Of a stretch of DNA of 64,000 bases, positions 35,568-44,514 are shown one piece after another (the stretch's first letter is position 1; each line of letters begins with the position of its first letter). Where the stretch lies: contig VSNG01000019.1 of the NCBI GenBank assembly GCA_009774175.1, positions 4,777-68,776 on the forward strand, written 5' to 3'. The position numbers and the translations under genes are program-made. Origin of the DNA: Lachnospiraceae bacterium (GTDB lineage Bacteria; Bacillota; Clostridia; Lachnospirales; Lachnospiraceae). The notes below the pieces were generated by a model. The model did no database searches. It was not told where the DNA came from and saw only the letters and a program-made list of their open reading frames with translations.

Positions 35568-35639
35568 GCACCCGTAGTCTAATGGATAAAACGTAGGCCT
35601 CCGACGCCTTTGATGCAGGTTCGAGTCCTGTCGGGTGCA
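35568..35639 (+). tRNA. tRNA-Arg, anticodon CCG
   Basis: The acceptor stem pairs 35568-35574 with 35632-35638, and A35639 is the discriminator. The T loop reads GTTCGAGTC. The seven-base anticodon loop CTCCGAC puts CCG at 35601-35603, decoding CGG. The 3' CCA is not encoded. The D arm has the usual TAATGGATAAAAC form. Confidence 0.93.
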
Positions 35640-35652
35640 TAGGGTATGGAAC

Positions 35653-35682
35653 TTCCGGAGCAAATCAGCGCTCCGGAGATTC
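35653..35682 (+). terminator. Hairpin downstream of tRNA-Arg
   Basis: Arms 35655-35661 and 35670-35676 pair perfectly and extend by one further pair and a wobble. T-rich sequence follows only after about ten bases, so it may be a processing or termination signal. Confidence 0.4.
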
Positions 35683-35719
35683 CCTGGCTTTTACCCTGGC
35701 CTGCAAATGGAGGAGTTTA

Positions 35720-37003
35720 ATGAATACGTCAAATAATACCGTATTGGAATTTCTTAAGGCGAAATTTGATTCGCTGAAGAAATGGATGGTAAGATATTCG
35801 AAAATTGTTCTGCCAATTATTTTAGTTGTCTGTGTCGGCCTTACAATTGTGATAGCGGTTCAGGCGAATAAGAGAAAGGTGGAGCAGGAGAAAGCCGTGG
35901 TTGCGCCGGACGAAGGGTCAGAAGAGGACGGAACACTGATTAAAGTGCCGGACGTACCGCTGGAACAGGACGCCGTACCCGAGATTAACGAGTTGTTTCA
36001 ATCTTACTATACGGCGATGGTGGAAGGCGACACGGATACTATGAGTAATCTGCTGTCTTACCTGAATGCCGAGGAAATCCTGAGAGCCAAGGAAACCAGC
36101 AGGTATCTGGAAGCTTTTTCTTCGCTGGAAGTGTATACGAAGCCCGGGCCCAAGGACAAAACATACATTGCCTATGTTTATGTGGATTTGAAGTTTTATG
36201 ATTATGACAAGCCGATTCCGGGGATGCGCACTTACTATGTATGCACCAATGAGGAAGATAAATTCTATATCAATAATAACGGCATCGAGAGCGATGAAGT
36301 GCTTCGTTATATTCGGGAGCTTCATTTGCAGGAAGATGTTATTGACCTGAATAACAAGGTTGCTGCCGATTATAACGATATGGTTGCGGAAGATGGGAAG
36401 CTGCCGGATTTCCTCGTGGCTTTGAATGAAGAGATTGAGAAGAATGTAGGCGAGACGCTGGCTCACGCGGAGGAAAATAATAATTCCGGGGAGGAACCCG
36501 CACAGGAGGAGGGCGCCGATACGCCTGAGGAAACCGAAGAGACAGAGCCGGAAGTGGTAGTTACCAAGGTTAAGGCCATAGATGTGGTTAATATAAGAAC
36601 TTCTGACAGCGAGACGGCGGATAAGCTGGGGAAGGCGGCTGTAGGAGACGAGTTCGAGCTCCTTGAGGAAAAAGGCAACGGCTGGAGCAAAATCCGATAT
36701 AACGACGGCGACGCTTATATCAAGAGCGAATTTTTAGAGCCTTCTGAAACCCAGGCTGCATCCAATGAGGAGCAGGAGGAAGAAGAGGAACCGCAGCAGG
36801 CGGCTGCAAGCGCTACAACTAACGGTACGGTGACGGTTAAGGAAACCGTTAAGATTCGTAAGGGAGCGAGCACAAATTCGGATCAGCTTGCCACGGTTTA
36901 TGCAGGAGATAAGCTTGAGGTAATTATGAAACAGGCCGACGGCTGGACAAAGATCAAGTATGACGGTAACACAGCCTATGTGAAGTCGGATTATGTGGAA
37001 TAA
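35720..37003 (+). CDS. Membrane-anchored protein with two bacterial SH3 domains
   Basis: 427 residues. A short cytoplasmic N-terminus and one transmembrane helix (about 28-48) are followed by an extracellular alpha/beta region (about 70-250). An acidic linker leads to two SH3 domains (VVNIRTSDSETADKLG and TVKIRKGASTNSDQLA), separated by a Gln/Glu/Ala-rich spacer. Such tandem SH3 domains usually bind peptidoglycan peptides. No catalytic domain is recognised; the middle region recalls NTF2-like or DUF4878-type folds only loosely. It stands alone, with its own terminator, after the tRNA gene. Confidence 0.75.
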   Translation: MNTSNNTVLEFLKAKFDSLKKWMVRYSKIVLPIILVVCVGLTIVIAVQANKRKVEQEKAVVAPDEGSEEDGTLIKVPDVPLEQDAVPEINELFQSYYTAMVEGDTDTMSNLLSYLNAEEILRAKETSRYLEAFSSLEVYTKPGPKDKTYIAYVYVDLKFYDYDKPIPGMRTYYVCTNEEDKFYINNNGIESDEVLRYIRELHLQEDVIDLNNKVAADYNDMVAEDGKLPDFLVALNEEIEKNVGETLAHAEENNNSGEEPAQEEGADTPEETEETEPEVVVTKVKAIDVVNIRTSDSETADKLGKAAVGDEFELLEEKGNGWSKIRYNDGDAYIKSEFLEPSETQAASNEEQEEEEEPQQAAASATTNGTVTVKETVKIRKGASTNSDQLATVYAGDKLEVIMKQADGWTKIKYDGNTAYVKSDYVE

Positions 37004-37043
37004 CTGACCCGGAGATTAAAAATTGAAAAACAGGAAATACTGG

Positions 37044-37080
37044 ACAGATGAGAGAATATTGCTCTCATCTGTTTTGTTTT
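37044..37080 (+). terminator. Rho-independent terminator after the SH3 protein
   Basis: A perfect 11-bp stem (37044-37054 with 37062-37072), 7-nt loop, T-rich tail. Confidence 0.85.
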
Positions 37081-37142
37081 ACGCGCATAAGCAGAACAAC
37101 TATGTCAGCGAAGCAGACAATATGCAGAAAGGGGTAAACACG

Positions 37143-37574
37143 ATGAAACATGACGACGAGATGGTTTTAAAGGATATACAGAAAAATACGCAGATGGGAA
37201 TGACAGCTATTGACACCATACTGGACAAGATCGGAAACGACGAGTTTTCCATTACCTTGTCCAGACAGTCCCTGCACTATGCGGATATTCACAACAGAGC
37301 CCTGAACAGGATTTTGCAGCAGGAAGGGGAAGGGTATCGGAGCAGCCAGATCAGTGAAATGATGTTAAAGGGAAGCATTCATGCAAACACCGCCTTTAAT
37401 ATCAGCACGGAGCATCTGGCGGAAATGATGATTCAGGGCAGCAACAGAGGCATTACCAGTATGTGGAAGAGCTTAAAGCATAACGGGCTGGCTGAAAAAG
37501 AGACTGTTGAGCTTGCAAAAGAGCTTATGGATTTTGAGGAGAAGAGTATAGAAGCGCTTAAAGAATATCTGTAG
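37143..37574 (+). CDS. Small all-helical protein of unknown function
   Basis: 143 residues from ATG 37143, eight bases after AAAGGGG; the frame is open further upstream but that part is the terminator of the previous gene. The protein is almost entirely predicted helix, with a repeating pattern of long amphipathic segments (KDIQKNTQMGMTAIDTILDK, IHANTAFNISTEHLAEMMIQ) that suggests a four-helix, ferritin-like bundle. Two Met-rich helices are visible; clear EXXH iron ligands are not. I do not recognise the family. It lies before gdhA but has no obvious link to it. Confidence 0.6.
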   Translation: MKHDDEMVLKDIQKNTQMGMTAIDTILDKIGNDEFSITLSRQSLHYADIHNRALNRILQQEGEGYRSSQISEMMLKGSIHANTAFNISTEHLAEMMIQGSNRGITSMWKSLKHNGLAEKETVELAKELMDFEEKSIEALKEYL

Positions 37575-37677
37575 TGTTTCGGTGTGGTAAAGAATTTAGG
37601 GCTTCTGTTTGTATACATGTATTTTGGTATTATTGTAAAATTTGTCTAAAAAATCAAAAAAAATTTTTACACTTTAA

Positions 37678-39111
<1,434 letters not shown>

Positions 39112-39126
39112 TAGAGTAGAGAGAGG

Positions 39127-39156
39127 CCCGGAGGCGTGATGCTTCCGGGTTTTTTT
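39127..39156 (+). terminator. Rho-independent terminator after gdhA
   Basis: A 9-bp GC-rich stem (39127-39135 with 39141-39149, one G-T wobble), 5-nt loop and seven T residues. Confidence 0.92.
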
Positions 39157-39219
39157 ATTGTCAGAATTTTCTAAAATATAATATAAATTTATGTCAGGTA
39201 AATATTTCATCTTTACAAC

Positions 39220-39233
39220 CAAACACATGTTTG
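39220..39233. promoter_or_regulatory. LexA-like SOS box
   Basis: CAAACACATGTTTG matches the Gram-positive LexA consensus CGAACRNRYGTTCG at 12 of 14 positions and is near-palindromic. It lies about 45 bp before the small gene that precedes the Y-family polymerase, where SOS control is expected. Confidence 0.55.
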
Positions 39234-39276
39234 CTACCATGATAATATACTCGTCGACAGAGAGGAGGTGAAGGAA

Positions 39277-39576
39277 GTGGAAGAGAACGCTCAGAGCGGT
39301 GTGCTGGTAAACGGGCAGGTGAATATTCCGATTCAGATGGTGTCGCTGACAGACCGGGATGGAAGAATAACGCCGCTGTGGTTCCGACTGGAAACGCAGG
39401 ATCATCAGGTCAGGATGTATCGGATTGAACAGATTGTATCCCGGGACGAAAAGAAGTATGTGGGGGTACGCGAGAAACAGTTTGTCTGCAAAATCACGCT
39501 TGGAAAAAGTACGAAAACGCTTGAAATGCGTTACAGCGTAGAGACCCAGAAGTGGCGGATCTTCCAATTCCTGTAA
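39277..39576 (+). CDS. Small protein coupled to the Y-family polymerase gene
   Basis: About 99 residues from GTG 39277, nine bases after GGAGG (GTG 39268 is possible but touches that site). The sequence is mostly beta (NIPIQMVSLTDRDGRITPLW, FVCKITLGKSTKTLEMRY) with no membrane segment. Its end overlaps the longest form of the polymerase gene by 25 bp. Its place recalls small YolD-like proteins next to UmuC-type polymerases, but I cannot assign it to that family by sequence. It sits behind the LexA-like box, so it is probably damage-inducible. Confidence 0.65.
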   Translation: MEENAQSGVLVNGQVNIPIQMVSLTDRDGRITPLWFRLETQDHQVRMYRIEQIVSRDEKKYVGVREKQFVCKITLGKSTKTLEMRYSVETQKWRIFQFL

Positions 39577-40868
39577 CGGTGGGAAAGTATGTGTTTCATA
39601 TAGATGTCAACAGCGCCTTTCTTTCCTGGACCGCGGTATACCGTGTGAATGTGCTGGGAGAGAAGGAGGATATCAGACGGATACCGAGTATTGTAGGCGG
39701 GGATCAGGAAAAACGCCACGGCATTGTTCTTGCAAAGAGTACCCCGGCTAAGAAATATGGAATCCAGACAGGGGAGCCGGTAGCATCAGCCAGGAGGAAA
39801 TGTCCCGGACTGGTGATAGTGCCGCCGGATTACGGGCTGTATGTCAAGTCATCCAGAGCGTTTATTAAAATATTACAGGAATACAGCGACAACGTGATTC
39901 AGTACAGCATTGACGAGGCGTGGGTGGTATTGGAAGGGTTTGAGAAGCTGTATGGCCGTGATCAGATGGTGAATCTGGCCTGTGAATTGAAGGACAGGAT
40001 CAGGGAGGAGCTCGGATTTACGGTAAATGTGGGTGTATCCGATAATTTCCTTCTGTCAAAGATGGCAGGTGATTTTTCCAAGCCGGATAAGGTACATACT
40101 CTGTTTCCAGAAGAAATAGAAGAGAAAATGTGGCCCCTTCCCGTATCCGATTTATTTCTGGCGGGGCGGGCGACAGTTGCCAGCCTGCATGAGGTGGGGA
40201 TACGGACGATTGGGGAACTGGCGCAGGCGGATGAAGGAATGATCCGCTCCCGGCTGAAAAAGCACGGACAGACCATACAGGGCTTTGCAAGAGGCCATGA
40301 TCTGGAGCCAGGCATGATTTCCCATGAAGCCAATAAAGGCTATGGCAACAGCATGACGGCTCCTGTGGATGTGGTGACAGAGGAATATGCAAGGCATTTA
40401 CTGCTTTCTCTTTGCGAAACAGTGGGAACAAGGCTCAGAAACGACGGCGTAATGATCGGTGTGGTCAGCGTGCATCTGACAACCTTTGAATTTAAACGGA
40501 TGAACAGGCAAATGCAGTTGGATTCCCCAACCAATATTACGGAAGAAATATACGAGGCGGCCTGCCTGCTTTTTAACGGACTATGGGATAAGAAAACGCC
40601 CCTTCGGCAGTTGGGGGTTCACACCTCCAAGGTGCAGGAGACGGCCGCCCGTCAGTATAGTATTTTTGACAGTGAGAAAACTGATAAACTGGAAAAGCTG
40701 GACAAGGCGGTGGATCAGGTTCGCGGGAAATACGGAGAAGATGCCATTTTCCGGGCCAGCTTCCTGAAAGGAAATGTATCCCATATGAGCGGCGGATTGA
40801 ATAAAGAAAGGCGCAGCGGGGTTACATTAGGAATAGATATGGAAAATGAAAAAGTCAGGGATATATAA
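39552..40868 (+). CDS. dinB: Y-family DNA polymerase (DinB/UmuC type)
   Basis: Up to 438 residues. The palm motifs are FHIDVNSAFLSW (first metal aspartate) and YSIDEAWVVLEG (catalytic Asp-Glu). SKMAGDFSKPDKVH and the helix-hairpin-helix and little-finger regions follow. It carries out translesion synthesis. The start is unclear: GTG 39552 overlaps the previous gene and has no ribosome site; GTG 39579 or 39591 would give MGKYVFHID or MFHIDVN and could work by re-initiation after the upstream stop at 39576. SRAP follows, another DNA-damage protein. Confidence 0.92.
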   Translation: MADLPIPVTVGKYVFHIDVNSAFLSWTAVYRVNVLGEKEDIRRIPSIVGGDQEKRHGIVLAKSTPAKKYGIQTGEPVASARRKCPGLVIVPPDYGLYVKSSRAFIKILQEYSDNVIQYSIDEAWVVLEGFEKLYGRDQMVNLACELKDRIREELGFTVNVGVSDNFLLSKMAGDFSKPDKVHTLFPEEIEEKMWPLPVSDLFLAGRATVASLHEVGIRTIGELAQADEGMIRSRLKKHGQTIQGFARGHDLEPGMISHEANKGYGNSMTAPVDVVTEEYARHLLLSLCETVGTRLRNDGVMIGVVSVHLTTFEFKRMNRQMQLDSPTNITEEIYEAACLLFNGLWDKKTPLRQLGVHTSKVQETAARQYSIFDSEKTDKLEKLDKAVDQVRGKYGEDAIFRASFLKGNVSHMSGGLNKERRSGVTLGIDMENEKVRDI

Positions 40869-40909
40869 AGTGACAGGAAAAGTTTGATAGAGGAGCAGGA
40901 AGGAAAGTT

Positions 40910-41512
40910 ATGTGCGGAAGATTTTATATTGACGATGAGACGGCGCGGGAAATAGAAAGGATGGCCGAAAAGATTGATCGGAAAAGAGCAAAAACCGGGG
41001 ACGTGCATCCGTCAGAACCGGCATTGATTCTGCGGGCGGATCGTGACAGTATGGCGGCGGAAGTATTGAAATGGGGCTATGAGTCAGCAAGGAAAAATAC
41101 CCTTATTTTTAACGCAAGATCGGAGACGGTGAGGGAGCGTCCCATGTTTCGTTATGATTATGAAACGCGCCGCTGCCTGATCCCGGCATGTAAGTTTTAC
41201 GAGTGGAAAGAGATCGGTGCGAAGAAAAAAGAGAAATATGAATTTTTTGCGCCGGGAGAGGTTTTGTATTTGGCGGGAATATACCATATAAATCCGGAGG
41301 AGGGCTGTTTTACGATTCTCACCCGTGAGGCGCAGGGATGTGTGAAAGGGATACACAACCGCATGCCTCTGATCCTGCGCCCGGAGGAGAGGGAAAAATG
41401 GCTGTTTTCGGAAACAGAAGCCCGCAGGCTGCTGGACAGTCAATTTGAGGATTTGCAAAGACGAAAGAGCGAGGCGCAGCAGTATCAGCAACTGAGTCTG
41501 ATAACCGTTTGA
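40910..41512 (+). CDS. SOS response-associated peptidase (SRAP/HMCES-like, YedK)
   Basis: 200 residues. The N-terminal MCGRF places the catalytic cysteine at residue 2 after methionine removal. Other conserved marks are INARSETV-like FNARSETVRERPMF, CLIPACKFYEWKE and the histidine in IHNRMPLIL. SRAP proteins form a thiazolidine crosslink with abasic sites in single-stranded DNA. Next to a Y-family polymerase this completes a small DNA-damage unit. Its 3' end overlaps the end of the convergent histidine kinase gene by 28 bp. Confidence 0.92.
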   Translation: MCGRFYIDDETAREIERMAEKIDRKRAKTGDVHPSEPALILRADRDSMAAEVLKWGYESARKNTLIFNARSETVRERPMFRYDYETRRCLIPACKFYEWKEIGAKKKEKYEFFAPGEVLYLAGIYHINPEEGCFTILTREAQGCVKGIHNRMPLILRPEEREKWLFSETEARRLLDSQFEDLQRRKSEAQQYQQLSLITV

Positions 41513-42792
41513 AAGGTCTTTGTTTCTTTGTCATAATCGACCTGCATATCGCCGCTATAGTTTTCGATTGTACGCTGTATGCTCTTCATGCCGAAGCCGT
41601 GATGGAGCTTGTCTTTCTTGCGGGTAGGAAGTTTTCCAAATGAATTGACGGGATTTGTGGTGCAGGAATTTTGAATCACAAGGATGATAAAAGGAGCATT
41701 TTCCTGTCTCGCGATACGCAGATCAATGAAGGAATCCGGGACACAGGAAGCAGACTCCACGGCATTATCCAAAAGATTGCAAAAGAGTGCGGTTAAATCA
41801 TTGGTAGTCATGAAATCAAGGCTGTCGCTCAGAACATCAATACTGAAGGAGATTCCCTGTTTTTTGCATTCTTCCTTATACCGGCAGAGAATGGCATTAA
41901 GGGTGTTGTTTTTACACAGCTGTAGCGTATCAGAACTTTGCAGGCTTGAAGTTTGTATGAGACTGTCGATATAATTGATAATTTCAGCCGATTGATTCTG
42001 TTTGGCAAGATTGGAGATGGTATAGAGGTCGTTTCTGATATTGTGGATTAAAATACTTCTGTTCTCATTCTGCTTGCTCAGCATTTTGTAATATTCGGCG
42101 GTGTCATTTTCCTTCATAAGGCTGAGTTGTAATTCAATAAAATTCTGATTTCGCTTCTGTGTGTAGCTGAAAAAGAACCAGATGAGTAAGTTAATTAATA
42201 GGAGGAATACACAGCAGGCAGCGATCATTTTGATGAGAAAGTCCAAGAGGTCAGTAGTAAAATAGATCATAAAAAGTGTGATTATTACAAAAAAGGTGAC
42301 AAGAGGAATCGGTACCAATACTAAGGCGCCTTGACCTCCGGTCGTCTTTTTGTTTGTGTAGGTGACAGGCAGATGAGATAGTATATATATTATAAAAAAG
42401 TAGATCAGTTTACTTAAGAAAGAACATATGATGAGCAAATTGATGTCAGGACGGGTTTCATAAAAGTGTCTGGCAAAATCAGGAAAAAGGGAAAAAGAAA
42501 TAAGTTCACCGAAGCTCATGGCAATTGTTGTAATACCAGCATGAAATAAGGCTGACGACCATTTAGTATCATAAAAAGTATGGATAAATATGATATTTAC
42601 GGTAAAAAAAGCGACCGCATTAAATATATAAATATCCAAATTTGACAGAAAAAACAATAAGCAGTACATTGCTAACAAAGACAAAACAGCCTGCCGATTG
42701 GAATGTTTCTGAATGAATAAGTCATTGCAATATAACCAGAGAATAAGAGCCTCAACCAAAAATATGATAATATAGCATAATAAAACTTCCAT
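41485..42792 (-). CDS. AgrC-type GHKL sensor histidine kinase
   Basis: 435 residues. Six or seven hydrophobic helices fill residues 1-210, the peptide-sensing region. A coiled linker leads to the phospho-acceptor histidine (ILIHNIRNDLY) and a GHKL ATPase with the N box LFCNLLDNAVESA and G box HHGFGMKSI. This is the layout of AgrC, which senses a cyclic peptide. It is encoded behind the response regulator on the minus strand, 20 bp apart, and divergent from agrD-agrB. The expected ligand is the peptide from 43754-43903. Confidence 0.88.
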   Translation of the reverse strand: MEVLLCYIIIFLVEALILWLYCNDLFIQKHSNRQAVLSLLAMYCLLFFLSNLDIYIFNAVAFFTVNIIFIHTFYDTKWSSALFHAGITTIAMSFGELISFSLFPDFARHFYETRPDINLLIICSFLSKLIYFFIIYILSHLPVTYTNKKTTGGQGALVLVPIPLVTFFVIITLFMIYFTTDLLDFLIKMIAACCVFLLLINLLIWFFFSYTQKRNQNFIELQLSLMKENDTAEYYKMLSKQNENRSILIHNIRNDLYTISNLAKQNQSAEIINYIDSLIQTSSLQSSDTLQLCKNNTLNAILCRYKEECKKQGISFSIDVLSDSLDFMTTNDLTALFCNLLDNAVESASCVPDSFIDLRIARQENAPFIILVIQNSCTTNPVNSFGKLPTRKKDKLHHGFGMKSIQRTIENYSGDMQVDYDKETKTFQTVIRLSC

Positions 42793-42812
42793 GCATAAGT
42801 CCCTTCTTTGCT

Positions 42813-43523
42813 TTATTGGCTATTATGACTCAAATAAGTGTAATAGGCTTTTTTGAACTGCTTGTATTTCCTTCTCGCGAGATAGGCCTTATCTGTACCA
42901 AAATTAAATGCTATTAGTACATGACTAAATTTTAAAACATATCTCAGATTGACAATGTAGCTTTTGTGAGTTTGAAAGAAAGAACCTGCATTCAATGTTT
43001 CCATCCAAGCATGAATAGTATTTTTTGAGGAATATTTGCCTGAAACAGTATTTAAAATGGTAGTTTTGTCCTGTGCTTCGATATAGATAATTTCGGACTC
43101 TGATATTTTTTTGAAGGTGTTACCCTGATCAATCATTATATCGGAGACAAGGCAATAATAACGGCGCATGGCAATTTTCAAGCTTTGAAACAGGCGATTT
43201 TTTTCCACGGGCTTTCGGAGATAGCGGAATACATGTGCATCCATGGCCGCATCAAGATATTCGTCATATGCGGTTATGATGAAGATGAAGATATCGGGGT
43301 ATTTCTTTTTAAGCATATTGCCGACAAAGATACCATCCAATCCAGGCATTTCAATATCCAGAAAGACTATGTCCTTTTTACCTTCATCTGCAAGCAGAGC
43401 ATTACCGTCTGAAAAAGCAACAAGCTCCGGCATGTCATAATCTTCCTGGCTGTAGTATTCTTCCAGATATTTTTTGAGTTCTTCTAAGATAAACTGGTCA
43501 TCATCGCAGATTGAAATACGCAT
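42813..43523 (-). CDS. AgrA-type LytTR response regulator
   Basis: 236 residues from the ATG at 43523 (MRISICDDDQF), with AAAGGA upstream on the minus strand; the frame is open for 13 further codons that lack a ribosome site. The receiver domain has CDDD, phospho-acceptor aspartate in FLDIEMPG and lysine in YLRKPVEK. The C-terminal LytTR DNA-binding domain has IIYIEAQDKTTIL and TGKSY-like QTHKSYIVNL. It should bind the direct repeats before agrD, about 140 bp away, and activate the operon. Confidence 0.9.
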   Translation of the reverse strand: MRISICDDDQFILEELKKYLEEYYSQEDYDMPELVAFSDGNALLADEGKKDIVFLDIEMPGLDGIFVGNMLKKKYPDIFIFIITAYDEYLDAAMDAHVFRYLRKPVEKNRLFQSLKIAMRRYYCLVSDIMIDQGNTFKKISESEIIYIEAQDKTTILNTVSGKYSSKNTIHAWMETLNAGSFFQTHKSYIVNLRYVLKFSHVLIAFNFGTDKAYLARRKYKQFKKAYYTYLSHNSQ

Positions 43524-43663
43524 TTCTGATTTTCCTTTCCCCTTTTTTTTATAACAATTCATTTTTATTTTACTGAAAAATTACAAAAAAAGCAATCTTT
43601 CCCTTCTTTCTATAATAATATGATGATTTTTGATTGATTTACCACGAAATGTTGTAAAAAATG

Positions 43664-43731
43664 ACCGTTTACGAAAAAAAACGACCGTTCACGGAAAGGT
43701 TATCGAAAAATTTGTCGTTTTGCGCTATGAT
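43664..43731 (+). promoter_or_regulatory. agrD promoter with paired AgrA-like direct repeats
   Basis: ACCGTT(T/C)ACG occurs twice, starting at 43664 and 43684, a 20-bp centre spacing close to two helical turns, typical of LytTR/AgrA dimers. A poor -35 TCGAAA (43703-43708) and good -10 TATGAT (43726-43731), 17 bp apart, follow. A weak -35 next to such repeats suggests activator dependence. Confidence 0.6.
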
Positions 43732-43753
43732 TTGCATAAAGGAGGATGATTTT

Positions 43754-43903
43754 ATGGACAAAAAGAAAATTTCTAAGGTAATTGCGAAAAAGGCAGTAAA
43801 AGTGTTGGATGCTTCCTTGCGTGTAGAAGCAAATACGGCCTCTTGTGTAGTGCTGTATCAGCCGAAAGCGCCGGAAGCACTGACAAAATTTAAGAGAAAG
43901 TAG
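43754..43903 (+). CDS. agrD: Cyclic lactone autoinducer peptide precursor (AgrD-like)
   Basis: 49 residues from ATG 43754, preceded by AAAGGAGG. A Lys-rich amphipathic N-terminal helix (KKISKVIAKKAVKVLD) precedes the peptide core NTASCVVLY. The charged C-terminal tail is QPKAPEALTKFKRK. Aligned on S. aureus AgrD, the single cysteine and the P-x-EL-like tail (PEAL) fall in the same places, so the predicted signal is a thiolactone ring Cys-Val-Val-Leu-Tyr with a short exocyclic tail of unknown length. AgrB, eight bases downstream, would process it. Confidence 0.9.
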   Translation: MDKKKISKVIAKKAVKVLDASLRVEANTASCVVLYQPKAPEALTKFKRK

Positions 43904-43911
43904 GAAACAGA

Positions 43912-44514
43912 ATGGGATGGTTGGCAAACAGAATTACGGAATGGCTGATTATCCATGGGGCGACAGAAGAAGAGGACAGAGACCTATATGAATACGCAGC
44001 GTTGAGTCTGCTGATGACTGTCGCCCCGCTTTTTCTGGCCATATTGGTGGGAGGGATCATGGGAGAACTAGCTACGGGGATATTCATTGTCCTTCCCTTT
44101 ATGGCAATCAGAAAATTCAGCGGCGGATATCATGCAAAACATGCGGGTACATGCCTGTGTTGTTCTTGCGGGCTGGTAGCGGCATGTATTTTTTTTGCAA
44201 CAAAAATCACCTATAGTCCGCAATTATTTGTCTGCATGTGCACAGGAGCTGTTTTGGTGTTTCTATTCAGTCCGGTGGATTCGGAAAATAAAAGATTGGA
44301 CGAGGAAGAAAAAAAGAGATATAAAAATACGGCGGGAATCCTTGCACTGGCAGTATGTGTCATTGCTGTGGCAGGTAAGTTTTGCGGGTACGGGAGATTT
44401 GCGGTGTGTATGGCAATCGGTCTGCTCCTTACATTAATTTTGCAGATACCCTGCGTATTGCAAAGAATAGTAATAAAGATCAGATATACAAAAGATAGAG
44501 GTCACAGCAGATGA
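43912..44514 (+). CDS. agrB: Accessory gene regulator B, peptide-processing membrane protease
   Basis: 200 residues with about five or six transmembrane helices. The catalytic histidine and cysteine occur as GGYHAKHAGTCLC, seven residues apart, as in S. aureus AgrB (His77, Cys84). AgrB cuts the AgrD C-terminus and forms the thiolactone. ATG 43912 follows AGGAAACAG. The stop codon overlaps the start of the von Willebrand gene (ATGATG), so quorum-signal production and the next genes are translationally coupled. Confidence 0.93.
   Translation: MGWLANRITEWLIIHGATEEEDRDLYEYAALSLLMTVAPLFLAILVGGIMGELATGIFIVLPFMAIRKFSGGYHAKHAGTCLCCSCGLVAACIFFATKITYSPQLFVCMCTGAVLVFLFSPVDSENKRLDEEEKKRYKNTAGILALAVCVIAVAGKFCGYGRFAVCMAIGLLLTLILQIPCVLQRIVIKIRYTKDRGHSR

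Noticed and set aside
35568..35639. tRNA-Arg as attachment site of the accessory region
   Set aside because: No duplicated tRNA 3' end or integrase is seen and 6 kb of housekeeping genes separate them.
35460..35663. Open frame on the minus strand across tRNA-Arg
   Set aside because: It reads through the tRNA on the opposite strand and resembles the spurious peptides often predicted over tRNA genes.
41485..41512. Overlap of the SRAP and kinase genes as an assembly error
   Set aside because: Both frames end naturally; convergent 3' overlaps of this size are common.
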